Source: Cardiocondyla obscurior
Lineage: Eukaryota > Arthropoda > Insecta > Hymenoptera > Formicidae
Reading direction: 5' to 3'
DNA: 64,000 nucleotides
NCBI RefSeq assembly: GCF_019399895.1
Contig: NC_091870.1
Location: forward strand, 4,936,001-5,000,000
Shown in pieces: positions 52,921 through 62,179 of this stretch. A model generated the notes under the pieces. That model did no database searches. It saw nothing but the letters and a program-made list of their open reading frames with translations, and was not told where the DNA came from. Each line of letters starts with the position of its first letter. The stretch's first letter is position 1. A program made the translations under genes and the position numbers.

Positions 52921-54885
52921 TTTTTTTTATCTTTTATTGTAATTTTAATTATTTTTTCGTTTTTTTTTTTATTTTAAAGATTTGGTTTTGCAGCGCCAAG
53001 TTCTTTTTTTTCTTTACATTACCATGTTATATACCATGTTATATCATATCGGGGCGAACCTAAGTTTACTTTTGTACAGTTCTATATGGGTTTGTAATGT
53101 TAACCACGTTATATTATTGGGGCAAACCTAAGTCTACGTTTGTATGGTTCCACATAAGTTTGTAATTAAAAATATTTTAGCTCTTTCAAGTTCTTGACGT
53201 AATTATTTGAACTCATTAGTTTTATAAAGAGTATTTGATATTAAAGTACATATTTCATGTTCTATTTTAGGGGTCTTTTTTGGGGGGAATCTTGTTTTGC
53301 TTAAATATAATTTTCTATTTTCTTCAGGTTCTTGGCGCATTTATTTGATCTCATTAGTTTTATAAAAAGTATTTATTATTATATTATATTAAAGTACACA
53401 TTTTATATTCTATTTTGGGGGAGTCTTTTTTGGGGGGAATCTTGATTTTGTTTAAATATAATTTTCTATTTTCTTCAGGTTCTTGGCGCATTTATTCGAT
53501 CTCATTAGTTTTATAAAGAGTATTTGTTATTAAAGTGCACATTTTATATTCTATTTTTGAGGAGTATAATTTTAAGGGAGTCTTTTTTGGGAGAGTCTTG
53601 GTTTTGCTTAAAAACTTTTTCGAGGACGATTTTCTCGCTCGCCTATACTTGGCGCTTTTTTTGAACCTTTTTTTAAAAACGGTCAGTTTTTGGGGGGATA
53701 TCATTTATTTTGTAGTTATAATCTTTTTGGGGGGAGTCTTGGTTTTGTTTAAAAACTTTTTTAAAAAAGCTTCTCACGCACTTATACTTGACGCTTTTTT
53801 TAAACCTTTTTTTTAAGAAGGTAAGTTTTTAAAAAGATATCATTTATTTTGTAGTTATAATATAATCTAGAGACACGTTAGTGTTCTACGTTACGTACAC
53901 AAGCAGCGTGATCGAGTGTGTCATTACGCGAGATCTTTTATTCTGAGCTATTGAGATGTTTGGATCTCAACAACGGTCTAACCGATCGTTTTCTAAACGT
54001 GTTCCTTTATATATAACTTTGTACATAAAATACACGTTTTTTGTTCTATCTATTTTTGCTGTACGAATAATACTTTTTAGAAAAATGTTTGATAAAGTTG
54101 ATGCTATAACAAGTTCGGGGTGAACTTGTGTCATACTTGTACAGTTCGACATGTATTTGTAATATTATACAAAATAGAATGGGCCCCATCCAACGCTTAA
54201 ACTCGTGAGACGCACCGAATTAATTCTTTTCGTCTCTCCGTTGTAGTATTATTATTTGACGCCTCATTGACGCCTCATACGTTTTTATATAGGTTTGCAA
54301 TATTTAGTTTTGTTTATCACTACTCGAGTTTCTCGAGAAAAATCTTTGGCTTCGTTCAGCAGAAAAAACTGCTTTGCAACTATTATAAAAATATTAAAAT
54401 TGATTGACGCATTTTTAATAAAAATTGTAAAGTTTATTTTAAATATTTTAAATTTAAATTGTATTAAAATTTTTTTAGAGAAGATTTTATTTAAAAAATT
54501 ACTCTAAGTTAAAAGTATCAAGACAAACCTAGGTTCATGCTTGAACGTGTTTCACATAAATTTTGTAATATTAAATAGAATAGAATGGACTTCATCCAAT
54601 GCCCAGAGTTATTAAAATTTTCAAATCTCAACAACGGTTCAACAAATCATTTTCTATATATAATCCTTTAAAAACTTATATTTTATCATGACTCGAGATT
54701 CTTGAGAAAAATCTTTGGCTACGTTCAGCAGAAAAATCTACTTTACAATTTAGTTAACATCATATCAAATTTAATTCGTATCATTATTTTTTAACAAATT
54801 TTTTATAAATGTCTAAATTAAATATCAATCAAATTTTATTACATTTTTTTCATTAATGATTACTTCTTGATCCATATATGCAATT
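52921..54885. repeat. T-rich degenerate repeat region
   Basis: No gene. A roughly 140-155-bp unit (TTCTTGGCGCATTTATT.GATCTCATTAG ... GGGGGAATCTTG) is repeated three times at 53178-53620. A GGGGC.AACCTAAGT...TTTGTAAT motif occurs at about 53050, 53119, 54115 and 54525. CTCGAGAAAAATCTTTGGCT-type segments are duplicated at 54322-54378 and 54690-54750. These may be 3' parts of the DIRS-like or Helitron element. Confidence 0.65.
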
Positions 54886-54887
54886 TG

Positions 54888-55319
54888 TTAAATATATTTA
54901 TTTCTTTCAATTTTTTGTAAAAAAAGTATATAAAGATCTTTAGCACCTTTGAGCCATTGTCTTTTTCTAATTTGCGTGTCATCAATTTCGATCCAACTAT
55001 TAGATGATCCTTCTCTACAAATATTTGTATAATGTCCTTTATCAATACTTAAACCATTATAAAATATAGCATTTATAAATTTATATGATTGTCCAGCTAC
55101 CAGTACTTTAGTCGTTGGAATAGAAAATATATTAAAATTACGTTTTGTTTTTATTACTTTATCTTCTTTTTGCGAAAATAATGCAAAATGAATAATAATT
55201 ATATCTTTTGTTAATGTTAATTCATTTTTAAACAATATATTATTTTCTGTACAATTTTCACATGACCCGGTTTTTGATTGATTCCAATGTGCAAATGTAA
55301 CATCTAATAACTCTTTCAA
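54888..55319 (-). pseudogene. USP-like C-terminal half (His box)
   Basis: 143 residues in the frame shifted by an A-homopolymer (A9, about 55327-55335) from the preceding ORF. It continues the ubiquitin-specific-protease fold: GSCENCTENN supplies the second CxxC of the zinc ribbon, IIIIHFALFSQ is a core strand, GHYTNICREG carries the catalytic His and SWIEIDDTQI the third catalytic Asp region. All three catalytic positions are therefore present across the two ORFs. The stop is at about 54890. No ubiquitin-like or extra domain follows. Confidence 0.65.
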
Positions 55320-56284
55320 GTTATAGCTTTTTTTTTCAAATTATTAATAGGTATTGAAATGAATAAATTATTAGAACAAATTGTTTTTGTATATTGACAA
55401 ATAACACACCGAGTAGAAGAAGTAACCTCATGCTCTACTGATTCTCTTATACACTCGTACTTTGTACACAAAATTGTTAGAAACTTTAATGCATCTAGTT
55501 TTTTGTTCATTGAAAACGATTCTCCTAAATCTTGTCGAACATCATATGTATTTAAATTACTCATTCCATATACATATCGATGCATTAACATACGTAAAAT
55601 ATTTGATTTATTACAATTAAGCAATTGCTTTCTAATGGCATTTGAATGCAATAGACATTGTACAACTGTATTAGCGTAACATGAAACATTATCTGTATTT
55701 TGAAAACCACGTAAAACCCAAGTGGTATTTATTTGTAACATTTGATTTTGCTGACCATTCTCTTGAAAGGCTTCGACTAGTTTCGACAATACCCATGGAA
55801 TAACTTTCACTTTGTAATGACGTTCTCTTTGAATAGAAATTATTTCTACGTCTGGTTTGTATTTATATCTTAGCCGATTATACTCGTTAATAGCTTTTTC
55901 GTCAGCTGTCACTGCTGAAGGATCAAAATTAATCAAATGTAATCCTTTCAAAGATGTTACTCGAGATAATGCTACATAAGTTTGACCGCAATTAAATATA
56001 CAATTGCCTATGTCAATAACAGCACTCTGTAAACTCAATCCTTGACTTTTATGAATAGTTATTCCATAACTCAAACACAGTGAAAATTGTTTTCTTACAA
56101 CAAATGCTTTATCCATCACTTCAAATTTGGCGTTCACTCTTTCTATCAAATATTCTAATCCTGAAGGTAAAAGTAATTTGATTTTTTCTACACAATTGGT
56201 AGATATATCTCGTACAATTGAAACTACTGTAGCTATTGTACCGTTTACCAGACCCAAAGTAGCATTAATATTACGCCTTATCAT
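55316..56284 (-). CDS. Helitron helicase C terminus fused to USP-like Cys box
   Basis: 322 residues. Residues 1-125 are the C-terminal Pif1 helicase core: GLVNGTIATVVSIV, then SYGITIHKSQGLSLQSAVI and GQTYVALSRVTSLKGLHL (motifs V/VI). After a linker of about 60 residues, residues 189-320 resemble a ubiquitin-specific protease (C19): VLRGFQNTDNVSCYANTVVQ matches the Cys box, with Cys202 as nucleophile, followed by LLHSNAIR, LDALKFLTILCTKYE and a CVICQYTK CxxC. It breaks at an A9 run, and the His box lies in the next ORF. Other Helitrons carry OTU or cysteine-protease domains; a USP-type fusion is, as far as I know, unusual. Confidence 0.72.
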   Translation of the reverse strand: MIRRNINATLGLVNGTIATVVSIVRDISTNCVEKIKLLLPSGLEYLIERVNAKFEVMDKAFVVRKQFSLCLSYGITIHKSQGLSLQSAVIDIGNCIFNCGQTYVALSRVTSLKGLHLINFDPSAVTADEKAINEYNRLRYKYKPDVEIISIQRERHYKVKVIPWVLSKLVEAFQENGQQNQMLQINTTWVLRGFQNTDNVSCYANTVVQCLLHSNAIRKQLLNCNKSNILRMLMHRYVYGMSNLNTYDVRQDLGESFSMNKKLDALKFLTILCTKYECIRESVEHEVTSSTRCVICQYTKTICSNNLFISIPINNLKKKAIT

Positions 56285-56904
56285 AACTTTTGCTCCAATT
56301 TTAATTACAATTTCTTTTGAAAGTCCAGCAGTTTTAGAACTATTATCGTCATTATTTGATAATACTTTTAATACTTTTTTTTTTAATATGAAGTACAGTC
56401 AATCGTATCTTCAGCAATTAGTAATATCTCTTTCGAATCAATGCGACTTAACATAGCTTTATTAAGAGTGTCACACATATGACGTGTAGACAATAGACAA
56501 ATAATATCCGATGAACAATTATTAATAAAATCACATAATTCCTTTAATCTGGATTCCAAAGAATTACCTTTGAAAGATATTTTTCTATTTTTAAGTACGG
56601 CATAATCAGACTTTGTTAATGAACCAATACGAATTCTCGACAACAATTGCCTATAAGTATCGTCTTCTTGCTGACGCATATTAATAATTAATTCATCGTA
56701 ATGAAATAACATAGTCCACAAATTAATAGCAGTTAATGAACCAACGCATTTGTTAAATTTGTCATTTGACAATTGCATAAAAATGTAATCTTCACGTACA
56801 GGAGGCAATTGAAGTAAATCGCCAAATAAAAGAATGTGTTTTTTACCGAACCAACCATCTTCAATGTCATTTGTATTAAATATTTCAGTTAATCGAAGAT
56901 GTAT
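56285..56904 (-). pseudogene. Helitron helicase, middle part
   Basis: From the LTR-element junction (56904), the frame reads HLRLTEIFNTND, then KKHILLFGDLLQLPPV (motif III region: GD and QLPPV), TMLFHYDELIINMRQQED and LSTRHMCDTLNKAMLS. TAA at 56385-56383 and a one-base shift next to the A10 run separate it from the C-terminal ORF. Removing the inserted element and one ATAC copy joins this exactly in frame to the Walker B segment at 59913-60077. Confidence 0.75.
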
Positions 56905-57148
56905 ATACTGTTACGTCTAATTTAATTGTAGATCCCTCCGTTACCTCGGATATATCAGGCAAAGGAGTAGATACACTTTCAGTAATGGTTTGTAAAGGAG
57001 TAGGTTGTTTAGGTTGTGGATTTTTGGACACAGTAGGTGTCGAAGTATGTACCTGAGTTTGTGTCTGTTTTGGTTTAGACGATTGTTCTACCGCAGCTTT
57101 ATAGTTTTTATCTACTTCTGCCTTGTCAGACGTTGCCCTAGTATCCAT
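56885..57148 (-). CDS. Start of gag-like ORF of copy II
   Basis: ATG at 57148, about 25 bp beyond the primer binding site. It reads MDTRATSDKAEVDKNYKAAV and then a Pro/Thr/Gln-rich stretch (KPKQTQTQVHTSTPTV, PQPKQPTPLQT). It is cut at the element end (56909), and the stop at 56885 lies in the Helitron. It is probably the N terminus (matrix-like) of Gag; too little remains to classify. Confidence 0.45.
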   Translation of the reverse strand: MDTRATSDKAEVDKNYKAAVEQSSKPKQTQTQVHTSTPTVSKNPQPKQPTPLQTITESVSTPLPDISEVTEGSTIKLDVTVYTSSIN

Positions 57149-57171
57149 TTGCGAAAAATCACGCTCAAACA

Positions 57172-57189
57172 ATCCCGGACGAGCCCCCA
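57172..57189 (-). promoter_or_regulatory. Primer binding site, tRNA-Pro type
   Basis: The minus strand reads TGGGGGCTCGTCCGGGAT, the 18-nt complement of a tRNA-Pro 3' end familiar from gammaretroviruses. It lies 13 bp after the LTR end (57203). This fixes the orientation and the 5' LTR assignment. Confidence 0.85.
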
Positions 57190-57758
57190 AAAATCAGTGG
57201 TATGTTACGTCAGGAGAATTAAATTTTATTTAATTGATCAATTGGAAGGAATTCCTCGGAATGGTCTGCGCTGGTAGGGTAGGAAGGTGACGTACCACCG
57301 AATTTATGTGAGATTCGAAATTCGAATCTACACGTTTTACGCGCAGATTATTTTTCGGATTTCAATTGAGCGCGTAAGTGGTTCTTTTTAGAGAAAGGAA
57401 ATGAATCCTTATTCTCTGGGATAGAACCGGGCGTGATTGATCGCTTAGGCAGGATAGTTTAGGGTAATAATTAAATAATTAGTCCACAATTTTAATAACA
57501 CTAATTAACAATTTAATTAAAAATAAATGACTCTAATTACAAAAATCGGAAATAATTCATGGATGACAAATAAGCAATTCAGAAAACTCATACAGTTCAT
57601 TTAAAATATAAAAATAGAGTAAAAGTTTTTACTTTACAAATCAAATAATACGAGAACGGTAATGTACGAATGAGTAAATATAATTTTAACATTGCGGTGT
57701 TGAGAACTTTACAATATTTAAATGAGTGTAAGGGTGTGCATGTGTGTGTGTGTGTGTG

Positions 57759-59029
57759 TTAATCTATGGTGACCTCTTCGATTTCCACCACCCTCGCGGT
57801 GGATCTCGGGAAAACGAGGTCAATTAATCGCATCGGAGCCAGGAAAGGAAATTCCACCCCGGGATAATAAATGAAGAAATGAGAATCAGGATCAGACCGA
57901 GCTGCCTGAATCCTGATCTCTTCTGGCTCGAAATGGTCAGGGCCGATGGAGAAGGCCCTTTCCGGGACAGGATCTGTCCACGGAGTACAGGCCCTGCGGA
58001 GAAGCTCCAGGAGAGGATCTATAATCTCTCTCGGTTCTGGATGCTCCTCGAGGATCTCTATACTCGGGACTGGAGATGGAGGTTGATCGGGGAAGTCTAC
58101 TCCTGGGAGAGAGATTGAGTCATCTTCACCCAGAGAGTCGGCTTCCTCAGGTTCGACGGGAAAAGGAGGTGGTGAAAGAGGAGAGGAGCAGGCTCTTGGC
58201 TCATCTCCGGGAAACCGTGGCTCGGAGATGAGGGAAGAATTCGGAGTATAAGAAGGAGTCGTGGGGCGGAATAATTCCGATCCAGGCTCCGTGGACTGAG
58301 ACGAAAGATTTCGGTCGTCGGAAGGATTCGCAACTGACTCCTCTTCTTCTGGGAAATAGCCGAATAACGGCTCCGGATCGCCGCGGATAGGAGATGGTGG
58401 CGGTGGGCCTGGACGAGGAGACCAAGGTCTCTCCTCGTGGCGCGCGGGAGACACAAATACCTCTTCACTAGGTGCCGCCGCGAGCAGGTATTGCACGAAG
58501 AAGCGGCGGACTAATTCTCTCAGATTTTTGATCTGCTTATTCCGCCGCGCCCGACTCTTCCTCAACGTTTTCTTATTTTGAGATTCCACTAAAATTATTA
58601 ATTGATTTTAATTAAATCTGAATTGAATTTTTGGAATGTTTAATAACAATGGAGGGAAGGAGATTCGTCATCGACGAATTCCGAAGGTCTTGATCCGGCC
58701 ATGAAAGATTCCGCATAATCTATCTTTGGCGAGAACCGCTTGCCGATTCTTTAGCTGAGAACAGTCGCCAAAGTTCCAGCGATATTTCGCGGAGTTGACC
58801 ACAGAAAATCGCTAGTTCTTCGACAGCATGTCTCAACCGATGTTCGGGAGCAGATATTCTCACACATTTAACAGATCACGGGAAAAATCAGCACAAAATC
58901 AAAACCGCGGAGGCTCGACTCAGACATTTCTTTCTCTCAGACAATACTTGAAAACAATTAATTAAGATAAATACATTTAGTGGAATCGTGTTTTTCGCCC
59001 AGTTACATATTAAATAGTTGGGACTTACT
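57759..59029 (-). CDS. LTR-encoded proline-rich protein, copy II (spliced)
   Basis: 277 residues from minus-strand join(59029, 58588-57759). Exon 1 ends CTCCTAAAA before GTAAGT (59028), exon 2 begins TGGAATCT after TTTTAG, and the AUG is formed by A+TG exactly as in copy I; the intron is 440 bp against 439. The basic N terminus (KSRARRNKQIKNLRELVRR) and the C-terminal FFIYYPGVEFPFLAPMRLID are nearly unchanged. The most variable part is around residues 78-97, after the Pro-rich PPPPSPIRG. Many differences are conservative and there is no stop or frameshift, which argues for selection on the protein before insertion. Function unknown. Confidence 0.75.
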
Positions 59030-59155
59030 TTTAGGAGATCTTCAAACTGCTTCTTCGGGTTGGCTTGCACACTCAAGACACTCGCGTGAGGTTTTAGTAA
59101 AACTTATTCGGTAGTAGCTAAGATGCAAGAGAGCGTGCTCAGCCTGAGCACAAGA

Positions 59156-59162
59156 TTTTATA
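59156..59162 (-). promoter_or_regulatory. LTR TATA box, copy II
   Basis: The minus strand reads TATAAAA in GAGCTTATAAAATCTTGTGC, followed by a perfect GTGCTC-AGGCT-GAGCAC hairpin and the conserved CTCTCTTGCATC. Confidence 0.7.
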
Positions 59163-59912
59163 AGCTCGGAAAAGGGGAGGACTCTTCCCGAATTTTCATT
59201 TTTCTGAGATTCTAATCTCTCATTTGCAGAGCTTATTCCTCCACTTTTCCTATCTTAAAATTATTGGGCACTCGCACTCCATCCCTTCTCTATTTTAAGT
59301 TTTCGCCCTTAGTTTCTAGATTTTGGTGAGGAGTTCCCGAAATCCATTGGTTTTAAGGAAGTAATGTGCCTACGAAGCACCCCCGCTTCAACGAGTTACC
59401 CCTTCCGAGCCTTCCAGAATTTTTCTATCATTTCCATCGAGAGATGGTTAGGTAACTCTTACTTTCCATATGACATATGGTTGCCTGGATTTATTGCCTT
59501 TGCCTGCGTCACATACTCCGGTAATTTCGGGTCTCTCGCGCCCTTGGTTTTTCTAAAGCTCGGGATCGGTACGCAATTACAATTTTAAGAGAAAGTTATT
59601 TTTCCTTTCCTATGACGGATAGGTTATCAAAGTTGAAATATTTATGAGCTCTTAAATTCTGATTTTTTGTATTTTTGTCTAGACAAATTCTTTGTCTGAC
59701 ATCCTGTTGGCGCCCGTTAGCAATTTGTTACATGTTTTTTTATGCTTCCACGCAACAAATTGTCCCGGAATATGTGGACGTCTATTGAATTTATTTTCTG
59801 AAAGACTCTGAAATTCCTTTTTTTATATTACAATGGACTACGGTCTACCTTCCCCTTAACTAAAATTTTAATATACGTCGAAAAAAAGAGACGCGGAGTC
59901 GGAGACGTAACA

Positions 59913-60440
59913 ATACATTAAAGTCAAATTGGATATCATTGACACTTCATCAATTATAAAGAGAACAACATTTTTGAGTTCAGTTCGTAAAACTTTTAAC
60001 ACATTAGTAGACAATGGTTTGTACTTTGGAGTCTGACCACGTTCAACAGGTAATTGAAGTAATCTATAAACTGTCAAACCATCAATATTAAACGCTGCTA
60101 TACCAGTAGGTGCTGCTAAAGCGGTATTTTTGTTGAGATTCTGTTTAATCCAACATTTAATTGTTTTAATTAAGAAACTTTTTCCAGTTCCACCTTCTCC
60201 ACTGACATATAAGCGTAATATCGAAGCATTCGACCTTACAGTATCAGTGACTCTATCAAATACTCTTAGTTAATCAGCATTTAATTTTGCTATCATGTCA
60301 GAAACATCGATATTCTTATCTGTTTTTTCACCAAGATTTTTAAAATCTTGCATCGTTTCACCAACTTCTACATTTTGAATGCAGATTGGATTATCAGGAT
60401 CATCCTGAGACACATTCTTTTGTTGTAATTCTTCATCGGT
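59913..60440 (-). pseudogene. Helitron helicase, N-terminal motor part
   Basis: The minus strand encodes LRLYVSGEGGTGKSFLIKTI (Walker A at 60176-60199), NTALAAPTGIAAFNIDG (motif Ia) and VVLFIIDEVSMISNLTLMY (Walker B), where the LTR element cuts in. There are in-frame stops between the Rep ORF and Walker A (near 60442 and 60270). SF1B helicase activity would unwind DNA at the Rep nick during rolling-circle transposition. Confidence 0.78.
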
Positions 60441-60443
60441 TTG

Positions 60444-61787
60444 CTAAACCAACTGTTTTGCATTTTCAAATGCTTTTTGCAATTCTTGTACTTTTTCGTG
60501 ATATTGCAATGCCTCTGTAAGATGTAATTTTGCTCTTTCAAATGCTTCCGCATAAGTGTCAAAATTATCTTTAAAATTGTTTAAATTTCGCCATGGTTTA
60601 AACATAAGAAGTAAAGAAAAGAAATAATTTTCAGGCTGTGTTTTAACATTGTATTTATATTGATTAATAAGACATGCTCGTTGTCTTCGTTTAAGAAAAT
60701 GACTACTGCCTATTTTATAATATTCAATTAAATTATTCTTTGACTCAGTTGTCGTGACATCATACCACTGTGCGAACTCGTAAAGAGAAACTGATGCCAA
60801 TTCTTCCACTCTATTTGGATAATAATTATCTACTAAAGCCGGACAAAATAAATCTGTGGATTCTTCATATAGAGCTTCAATCTCTTTACGACTTTTTAAT
60901 TTTTTCTGTCGTATACGATTAACGTTCAACCATTTAATAGTTGTATTACAATCTGTTCCATATAAAGGAATACTTAATAATATATCTGCAGCTTCAAGAG
61001 CTCCACATTCTCTATTAGTTAAAAATCGTAAACCATAATTCCAAAGAACACTGGCCAATGATTTACTTTTATTATTCTTACAATTCTCAAGATTAAAGTC
61101 AGACAATTCACTTTTCCCTGCTTTATTTACATACTTAGTAATATACCATGTTAATAATGTCGACTTTTCACCAATAAATTGTATATCCATATTTCCTTCC
61201 CATGCAGTAAGGAGCACGGGATTATAATCATTAATATCAACTTCATCTTTCGTTCGAGGAAGATCATACAATCTACTTTTATGTTTCAATTGCTTTCTAC
61301 CTGCTATTGCAGTTGCTACATTTCTCATATACAATATTTTAGTAACAGGTCGTGGAAATCTGAAACGACACCTACGAACAACTTTTCGTTCTACTTTTTT
61401 TGAACGTAGACAGTAATCATTATGTCTGTGTCGTTGATGCTTATCAACACGACTGTACAATAATGGTGCAATATTTTTATCTGGCTTCTTGCAACTAATG
61501 TATTGTAAAATAAATTTTGAAACTTCTTCTACAGAAGATTCTCCAAAAATTGGCGCATTTTTTATCCAAATTAATAAATGGAAATGTTTTATACCTCTAC
61601 TTTGATATTCTCGTCGCCAAAAGTAGTGCGTTACTTCTCCGATCGAAAAATCTTTCGAACAAATAAAATCTATCATCGCTCGAAATTTATTGTCCAAAAA
61701 TTTGGATGTTGATATAGGATCTTTAGCAATAAGTACACTGGTACTCAATGAACAATTTTGCCATCCATTAACTTCGCGAATATTCAC
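60444..61787 (-). CDS. Helitron Rep HUH endonuclease
   Basis: 447 residues; the domain begins slightly upstream in another frame. The HUH motif is KHFHLLIW (His68 and His70), which would bind the metal ion. The tyrosine motif TWYITKYVNKAGKS has Tyr215 and Tyr219, the two-Tyr arrangement typical of Helitron Rep, used for nicking and strand transfer. Conserved KKPDKNIAPLLYSRVDKHQR lies between. The junction with the upstream ORF (about 61770-61787) has lost two bases (or gained one), separating LSPSEWLWDNLGEY from IREVNGW. It ends in a coiled-coil-like Gln/Glu-rich segment before the helicase. Confidence 0.85.
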   Translation of the reverse strand: MNIREVNGWQNCSLSTSVLIAKDPISTSKFLDNKFRAMIDFICSKDFSIGEVTHYFWRREYQSRGIKHFHLLIWIKNAPIFGESSVEEVSKFILQYISCKKPDKNIAPLLYSRVDKHQRHRHNDYCLRSKKVERKVVRRCRFRFPRPVTKILYMRNVATAIAGRKQLKHKSRLYDLPRTKDEVDINDYNPVLLTAWEGNMDIQFIGEKSTLLTWYITKYVNKAGKSELSDFNLENCKNNKSKSLASVLWNYGLRFLTNRECGALEAADILLSIPLYGTDCNTTIKWLNVNRIRQKKLKSRKEIEALYEESTDLFCPALVDNYYPNRVEELASVSLYEFAQWYDVTTTESKNNLIEYYKIGSSHFLKRRQRACLINQYKYNVKTQPENYFFSLLLMFKPWRNLNNFKDNFDTYAEAFERAKLHLTEALQYHEKVQELQKAFENAKQLV

Positions 61788-62115
61788 CTAAATTGTCCCA
61801 TAACCATTCACTAGGACTTAACGTTAAGAACCATGTTGCAGGTCCATAATGTCGTGTCATACAATCTAAATCGCTTCTCGGTCGACGCCAATATTGCTCT
61901 GTATTTCGAAGTGCAGAGAATGTAGCATTTAAATTAGACTCCAACAATTCTTTCGACATAGCTTCTAAATATTCAGCAGTCGTATAACGGCTTCGTGAAT
62001 CAATTATATTCATTTTATGATAAATTCCACGATTTAACTGACGAATATTTACCCTATGTAACAAATAAAATAAGTACTGTTGATTCAATCTAAATTGTGG
62101 ATACTTAGACGTCAA
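61768..62115 (-). pseudogene. Helitron-like N domain
   Basis: 115 residues containing RSRYTTAEYLEAMSKELLES and CMTRHYGPATWFLTLSPSEW, the Helitron_like_N signature before the Rep motif. It is separated from Rep by a small frameshift and from the upstream part by an extra T at about 62206 (which breaks LDLMFPDLYPFG). Confidence 0.78.
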
Positions 62116-62179
62116 ACGACATTTAATATATTCATGCTCTTGAAGTTTGATCGGCCTTTCTTCATCATATTGACCATTT

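Larger units (their letters stand above)
56909..59912 (-). mobile_element. Long-LTR retroelement, copy II, deletion derivative
   Basis: 3004 bp bounded by TGTTACG...CGTAACA and flanked by ATAC at 56905-56908 and 59913-59916. It comprises a 2.7-kb 5' LTR (57203-59912), a primer binding site, the start of a gag-like ORF and then only the last few bases of a 3' LTR, so most of the internal region and 3' LTR are missing. Inserted in the Helitron helicase. Confidence 0.88.
57203..59912 (-). repeat. Long LTR, copy II (2.7 kb)
   Basis: TGTTACGTCTCCGACTCCGC at 59912 to TGACGTAACA at 57203 on the minus strand. It aligns with copy I at both ends and through the ORF. It lacks the two insertions seen in copy I and so serves as the empty-site reference for them. 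Confidence 0.9.

Noticed and set aside
53535..53816. 93-codon hydrophobic ORF
   Set aside because: Poly-T/AT-rich repeat translated as Phe/Leu-rich sequence; no start context.
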